Positions 6,249-9,601 of a DNA stretch of 9,601 nucleotides are shown here, in pieces (the first letter of the stretch is position 1; every line of letters begins with the position of its first letter). The stretch comes from Acidimicrobiales bacterium. GTDB taxonomy: Bacteria; Actinomycetota; Acidimicrobiia; Acidimicrobiales; CADCSY01. The stretch is taken from assembly GCA_030447125.1 (NCBI GenBank), contig JAUJLZ010000057.1, forward strand, positions 1 through 9,601, given 5' to 3'. The notes below the pieces were generated by a model. It searched no databases. It was not told where the DNA came from and saw nothing but the letters and a program-made list of their open reading frames with translations. A program made the translations under genes and the position numbers.

Positions 6249-7795
6249 CGCCTGGACACCCGGGCCCGCCTCGACTCGCGTGCCCGCCCAGTCACGATCG
6301 TCACCACCCCCACCAGGACCGGCGAGATCTCCAGCCGTCCAGCCAGGGCCAGGGCGGCGAAGGCCAGCAGCGCGGCACCGGGGAGCTCGCCGGCACGAGG
6401 CAGCTCGCCGGCGCCGGGAGCCAGATCACCGAGCCCGGGGCCGAAGGTGGCGAGGGCGCTCACCGCTCCGGACATCGCCCCGGGAAGGTCGACGCCGAAG
6501 ACGGCGAGCGCCAGCGCTCCGGTGCCGGCGAGCAGCAGCCATGCCACCTGGTAGCCGACCATGTGGGCCAGCAAGCCCTCGTCCACCGTGGTTCGACCCA
6601 CCTTCACGGCCACGACCGAGCGGGGGTGCAACTGGCGCATGATCTCGCGACGCACGAAGCCCAGCAGGACCATGGAGCGCACCACCCGGAAGCCCCCACC
6701 GGCCGCCCCCGACATGGCGCCGATCCCCGCCAGCAGTACCAGGAGCACCTGGGCGGATGATGACCAGCCGGCCCAGCCACCCACGGTGTGCCCCGTGGTC
6801 GAGACCGCCGAGGCGGCGGCGAACACGGCGTGGCGAACGCTCTCGTGGGTCGGTCCCCCCGAGGGGGCCGTCCACCACACCAGCAGGTTGGCGGCCACCA
6901 CGATGGTGGCGCCGTAGGCACGCAGCTCGAACGACCGGACGAGAGGTGCCATGCGGCCCCGTACCGCCGCCAGCATCAGCGCCAGGCTGGTGCCTCCCAG
7001 CACCATGCCGCCGGCCGTGACCCACTCGACCCGGGCCGAGTCGAAGAAGTTGATGGAGCCGTCGTGGTTGCCGAAGCCACCGGTCGAGATGGTGGTCATG
7101 GCGTACGTGACGGCGTCGAAGGGACCCATGCCGGCCAGGAGGAACAGCACGACGCCGGCGCCTGAGAGCACCAGGTAGCCCGAGACGAGGCGGCGGACGG
7201 CCGTGGCGATGCGCGGTGAGCGCAGCGCCAGACGGCGCCGGTCGGAGCCAACCCCCGACTCCTCGAGCCCGCCCACACCGAGGGACGGGAGCACCGCCAC
7301 CACCACCAGCACGGCGGCCAGACCCCCGAGCCACTGTGTGTAGGCCCGCCAAAGCAGTACCCCGCGGGGCTGTCCCTCGATGTCGCCGAGCACCGAGAGG
7401 GCGGTGGTCGTGAAGCCGGTCGCCGACTCGACCACGGCACGGGGCACGGTGTCGAAGGTTCCGCACGCCAGGTAGGTCCCGGCACCGACGCCTATCAGCA
7501 CCATCCAGCCGGTGAGCACGGCAGCATGCACCGACGCCGTACGGAGGCTCATCGGCACCGCGCACCGCCGCCACAGGAGCCCGCCGGGGACCAGGCACAG
7601 CGCCGCCGCCGTTGCCAGAGGAACCAGAGCCCGCCCGTCGTCGAGCAGGGCGAGGACGGACGCCGCCGCCAGGCCCGCCCCACAGGCCACCAGGGTCCGG
7701 GCCGTGACGTAGCCGGTCGTGGACGCGACCCGGCGGTCCGCCGGCTGCAGCGCCGCCGGGCCGTCCGATGCCGTGGTGGTAGTCGCCCGGCGCAC
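6245..7795 (-). CDS. trkH: Divergent TrkH-family subunit (trkH-2)
   Basis: This 516-aa membrane protein is paralogous to the next gene; residue numbering of the first two pore loops coincides without gaps. Loops are SATGFTTTALSV (Ala132 where the filter Gly is expected), TTISTGGF (Gly239), AVSTTGHTV (Gly335) and TFGPGLGD (Gly452). The repeat-3 M2 segment reads MSGAAGGGFRVVR (361-373), so the usual STSGG/STGGG and Lys become AAGGG and Arg370. The start is GTG 7795, 10 nt after the trkA stop; the open frame continues upstream across trkA but that part is antisense-like noise. No clear Shine-Dalgarno is visible, so re-initiation after trkA is likely. It could be a conducting subunit of altered selectivity, a partner of trkH-1 in a hetero-dimer, or a non-conducting regulatory copy. 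The superfamily assignment is certain; the function is inference. Confidence 0.9.
   Translation of the reverse strand: MRRATTTTASDGPAALQPADRRVASTTGYVTARTLVACGAGLAAASVLALLDDGRALVPLATAAALCLVPGGLLWRRCAVPMSLRTASVHAAVLTGWMVLIGVGAGTYLACGTFDTVPRAVVESATGFTTTALSVLGDIEGQPRGVLLWRAYTQWLGGLAAVLVVVAVLPSLGVGGLEESGVGSDRRRLALRSPRIATAVRRLVSGYLVLSGAGVVLFLLAGMGPFDAVTYAMTTISTGGFGNHDGSINFFDSARVEWVTAGGMVLGGTSLALMLAAVRGRMAPLVRSFELRAYGATIVVAANLLVWWTAPSGGPTHESVRHAVFAAASAVSTTGHTVGGWAGWSSSAQVLLVLLAGIGAMSGAAGGGFRVVRSMVLLGFVRREIMRQLHPRSVVAVKVGRTTVDEGLLAHMVGYQVAWLLLAGTGALALAVFGVDLPGAMSGAVSALATFGPGLGDLAPGAGELPRAGELPGAALLAFAALALAGRLEISPVLVGVVTIVTGRARESRRARVSRR
6377..6412 (-). repeat. 18-bp imperfect tandem duplication inside trkH-2
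   Basis: Units 6377-6394 and 6395-6412 are identical at 15 of 18 positions and encode the repeated residues AGELPG/AGELPR. They lie just after the fourth pore loop, in the segment between P4 and the following helix. The unit is in frame (6 codons), so it lengthens the loop without disrupting it. Confidence 0.7.
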
Positions 7796-7805
7796 CCGGC
7801 CGGGC

Positions 7806-9149
7806 CTACCCGAACACCCGGCGGACCTCGTCGACCGCTTGGGGCATGGCGAACACCACCACTCGGTCGCCGTGTCGCAGCTGACTCTGCCCCCGGGCGA
7901 TCGACGCCTTCCCGTTGCGCACGACGGCGCCCAGCAGCACGTCCTTCGGAAGCCGGAGCTTGGCCACCACGGCGCCGTCGGCGAGGCTGCCCTCGGCCAC
8001 GCTGAGCTCGAGCACCTCGACGTCACCCTCCAGGTAGGTGGCCACCTGCGTCACGCCGCCGCGCACGAAGCGCAAGACGCCGTTGGCGCTGGCCGTGCGG
8101 GGCGAGAGGGCCACATCGATGCCTGCCTCGCCGAGCAGGCGCAGCAGCGAGAGCCGGTGCACGACGGCGATGGTCTCGCCGGCACCCTCCAGCTTGGCGA
8201 ACAGACAGGCCAGGATGTTGGCGTCGTCCTCACCGGTGAGCGCGGCGACCACGTCGGCCCGGCCGACGCCGACGTCGGCCAGCAGATCGGCGTCGGTGAT
8301 CTCGCCCTCGATCACCAGGGCCTTGGCCACTCGCTCAGCCAGCTCGCGGGACCGCTCGGGATCGCGCTCGATGATCGTCACATCGGCGCCCGACTGCACC
8401 AACTGGCTGGCCAGAAGCTCGGCGGTTCGTCCCCCGCCCAGCAGCATGACGCGCTTGAGCGGTCGGCGCTCGATGCCGAGGACCTCGGTCAACGCACGCC
8501 CGGACCGCTTCTTGGTGAGGACCCGCACGAGATCGTTGACCTCGAGGCGGTGGTCGCCTCGGGGAATGATGGTCTGGCGCTGGCGGGTGATGATGCCGAA
8601 CAGGAAGTCCCACTCCGGCTCGTAGCGCCTGGCGATCTCCGACAGCGTCTGGCCCACGACCGGGCTGCCCTCGGTGAGGCGGGCGCCGATCACCACCACT
8701 TCCCCGCCGCCCATCTCGGCGACATCGATGGCCCCCGGGTATGCCAACAGCTCGAAGATCTCGTGGGCCGTCTCCTCGTCCGGATCGATGACGAGGTCGA
8801 TGCCCATGGCGGCGTGGAGCTCCCGTGCCCGCCTCTCTCGCAGCTCACGCTCCTCGAGGCGGGCGATCGTGCGATCGGCCCCGGCCTGGCGGGCGAGGTA
8901 GCAGGCCACCAGATTGACCTCGTCGGTGCTGGTGACGGCCACGAACACGCCGCAACGAGCGATGCCCGCCTCTTCCAGGGCGCTGCGCTGGGTTCCACTG
9001 CCCACCAGGGTCAACACGTCGAGCCGCTCGGCGAGGTCGGCCAAGCGCCGCTGATTGGGATCGATCACCACCACGTTGTGGCCCCCCCGGCTCAGCCGCT
9101 CGGCCAGGTAGGAGCCGACCTCCCCGGCGCCCACGACGATCACATGCAC
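7806..9149 (-). CDS. trkA: TrkA, NAD-binding regulatory subunit of the Trk potassium transporter
   Basis: This 447-aa cytosolic protein has the standard tandem RCK layout. The first TrkA_N Rossmann domain (1-130) has GAGEVG at 7-12 and Asp30. The first TrkA_C domain (about 140-212) contains DFLFGIITR and RLEVNDLVRVLT. The second TrkA_N (230-350) has GGGRTA at 238-243 and Glu261. The second TrkA_C runs about 368-447 and contains VLLGAVVRNG and HGDRVVVFAMP. TrkA forms the ring on the inner face of TrkH that gates it in response to nucleotides. In the second site the third glycine of GxGxxG is Ala243, so the two sites may differ in ligand binding. The start at GTG 9149 puts the first beta strand (HVIVVGAG) at the N-terminus as usual; the longer frame upstream has no similarity. 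It is the first gene of the operon, with a 10-nt gap to trkH-2. Confidence 0.94.
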   Translation of the reverse strand: MHVIVVGAGEVGSYLAERLSRGGHNVVVIDPNQRRLADLAERLDVLTLVGSGTQRSALEEAGIARCGVFVAVTSTDEVNLVACYLARQAGADRTIARLEERELRERRARELHAAMGIDLVIDPDEETAHEIFELLAYPGAIDVAEMGGGEVVVIGARLTEGSPVVGQTLSEIARRYEPEWDFLFGIITRQRQTIIPRGDHRLEVNDLVRVLTKKRSGRALTEVLGIERRPLKRVMLLGGGRTAELLASQLVQSGADVTIIERDPERSRELAERVAKALVIEGEITDADLLADVGVGRADVVAALTGEDDANILACLFAKLEGAGETIAVVHRLSLLRLLGEAGIDVALSPRTASANGVLRFVRGGVTQVATYLEGDVEVLELSVAEGSLADGAVVAKLRLPKDVLLGAVVRNGKASIARGQSQLRHGDRVVVFAMPQAVDEVRRVFG

Positions 9150-9337
9150 GGCGTACAGCCTGGCCCAAAGAGGGCCCCGGCGACAGCGCCACCAAGGGGA
9201 ACCCTCGCGAGCGTCCCCGGGCGTCCATGAGCGACAGCAGCTTCGTGGTGGTGTCCAGTTCCGGATCGTCATGTCCTGGTAGACGCCGACGTTGATACCG
9301 GTTGGAGGGCGCCGTAGCCTCCGGCACGCGTGGGCTG
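9150..9337. promoter_or_regulatory. Upstream region of trkA, with a short GC hairpin
   Basis: About 190 bp upstream of trkA have no recognised gene. GGCCC (9162-9166) and GGGCC (9172-9176) can form a small stem with an AAAGA loop 13 nt before the trkA start, where it could influence ribosome access. I looked for a ydaO-type c-di-AMP riboswitch, known upstream of some K+ transporter genes, and did not recognise one. No clear promoter boxes were seen. The minus strand is open across part of the region in two frames, but without family resemblance. Confidence 0.3.
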
Positions 9338-9445
9338 GTGAAGGTCAGTGGGGCGGTCGACGGTCATCCGTTCCGGAGCTTGTTCATGGCCATGGGGGAC
9401 GGCACCCACGAGCCGCCGGTCAAGGCCGGCTTGAGCAGCATCGTG
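9338..9445 (+). pseudogene. DUF1905-like domain fragment
   Basis: From GTG 9338 the plus strand reads VKVSGAVDGHPFRSLFMAMG, then DGTHEPPVKAGL. This resembles the core of DUF1905 proteins (pattern VxGxxDGHPFRSxFMxLGDGxHxLPVKA). The expected following helix and strand (IRKAIGK-xxGDxVxVxL) are missing, although the frame stays open to the window edge. There is an in-frame stop at 9293-9295 and no N-terminal DUF1905 half upstream. It is therefore best read as a remnant or a frame-broken gene. The DUF1905 function is not established. The remaining sequence from 9446 to 9560 shows nothing I recognise. Confidence 0.4.
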
Positions 9446-9560
9446 CTGGGTTCTGTAGGAGGTCCCCAGCATGTCGTGACGAGCCAGCTTGACTGGAAAG
9501 GCCAACGCTATGCCGGCCCACCCCTCGGATCCCAGTTGTTCGTGTCGGCGGATCGAGCCG

Positions 9561-9601
9561 TCACCCGTCGAGTGCCTCGTCAACCCGTCGCCTCAAGTCG
9601 G
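9561..9601 (-). CDS. Possible C-terminal end of a gene running off the right edge
   Basis: The minus strand enters the window reading DLRRRVDEALDG and stops with TGA at 9561-9563. This charged, amphipathic ending is typical of a bacterial protein C-terminus, but twelve residues are too few to assign a family or to prove that it is coding. Confidence 0.25.
   Translation of the reverse strand, partial: DLRRRVDEALDG

Noticed and set aside
7796..8026. Extension of trkH-2 upstream into trkA
   Set aside because: The residues are Ser/Arg/Pro/Cys-rich shadow sequence of trkA; GTG 7795, just after the trkA stop, gives the expected TrkH length.
7719..9230. Long open frame on the plus strand opposite trkA (about 500 codons)
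   Set aside because: It is the antisense shadow of trkA in high-GC DNA: His/Gln/Gly/Asp-rich translation, no domain resemblance, no ribosome binding site.
9150..9330. Minus-strand readings upstream of trkA (such as LDTTTKLLSLMDARGR) as a gene remnant
   Set aside because: No family recognised, two frames would have to be spliced, and the region must hold the trkA promoter.
9150..9337. c-di-AMP (ydaO/kimA-type) riboswitch before trkA
   Set aside because: Expected conserved core elements were not recognised on the minus strand; only a small GC stem is visible. A covariance-model search would settle it.
1..9601. CRISPR array, tRNA, rRNA, transposon ends or prophage genes
   Set aside because: Reading both strands showed no regularly spaced repeats, cloverleaf-like segments, terminal inverted repeats with a transposase, or phage proteins.

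Overview
The window is about 9.6 kb of very GC-rich DNA with strongly GC-biased third codon positions, frequent GTG starts, and short or overlapping gene junctions. Family content (actinobacterial-type AlkB, double-domain DUF427, small DUF2905 membrane protein, TrkA/TrkH, DHFR/RibD-C-like protein) suggests a chromosomal segment of an actinobacterium, probably environmental. This placement is inference; there is no rRNA or other lineage marker. No tRNA, CRISPR array, insertion sequence, integrase or phage gene was seen.

Left part (1-1090): a minus-strand AlkB-type 2-oxoglutarate/Fe(II) dioxygenase split by one missing base, divergent from a 72-aa DUF2905 membrane protein with a strong Shine-Dalgarno. 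Next, on the minus strand, comes a tightly packed three-gene unit read from 2825 down to 1091: a cupin (five single-base frame breaks), a short isoprenylcysteine-methyltransferase-like membrane protein, and a haloalkane-dehalogenase-like alpha/beta hydrolase. Their junctions are 1 nt apart and 10 nt overlapping. Divergent from it is a two-domain DUF427 protein on the plus strand (about 2980-3756). Positions 3757-4064 hold no intact gene, only a 5'-truncated remnant that resembles the C-terminus of a small monooxygenase-fold protein.

Right part (4065-9149): a minus-strand potassium-uptake operon, trkA (447 aa), then trkH-2 (516 aa), then trkH-1 (521 aa), with a 10-nt spacer and then a 4-nt ATGA overlap. 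A DHFR/RibD-C-like reductase follows, with a probable frame break in its first codons. TrkA is the cytosolic nucleotide-binding regulator and the TrkH proteins are the membrane K+ pathway. The two TrkH copies differ where it matters: trkH-1 keeps the filter glycine in all four pore loops, whereas trkH-2 has alanine in loop 1 and a changed repeat-3 M2 segment. A TrkA-controlled hetero-dimer, or a specialised or regulatory second subunit, is the most interesting hypothesis in the window.

The right end (9150-9601) contains the trkA upstream region, a DUF1905-like fragment and possibly the last codons of another minus-strand gene. Single-base frame breaks occur in alkB, the cupin and the DHFR-like gene but not in the roughly 4.5 kb trk block. 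Whether these are sequencing errors or real decay cannot be decided from the sequence alone.
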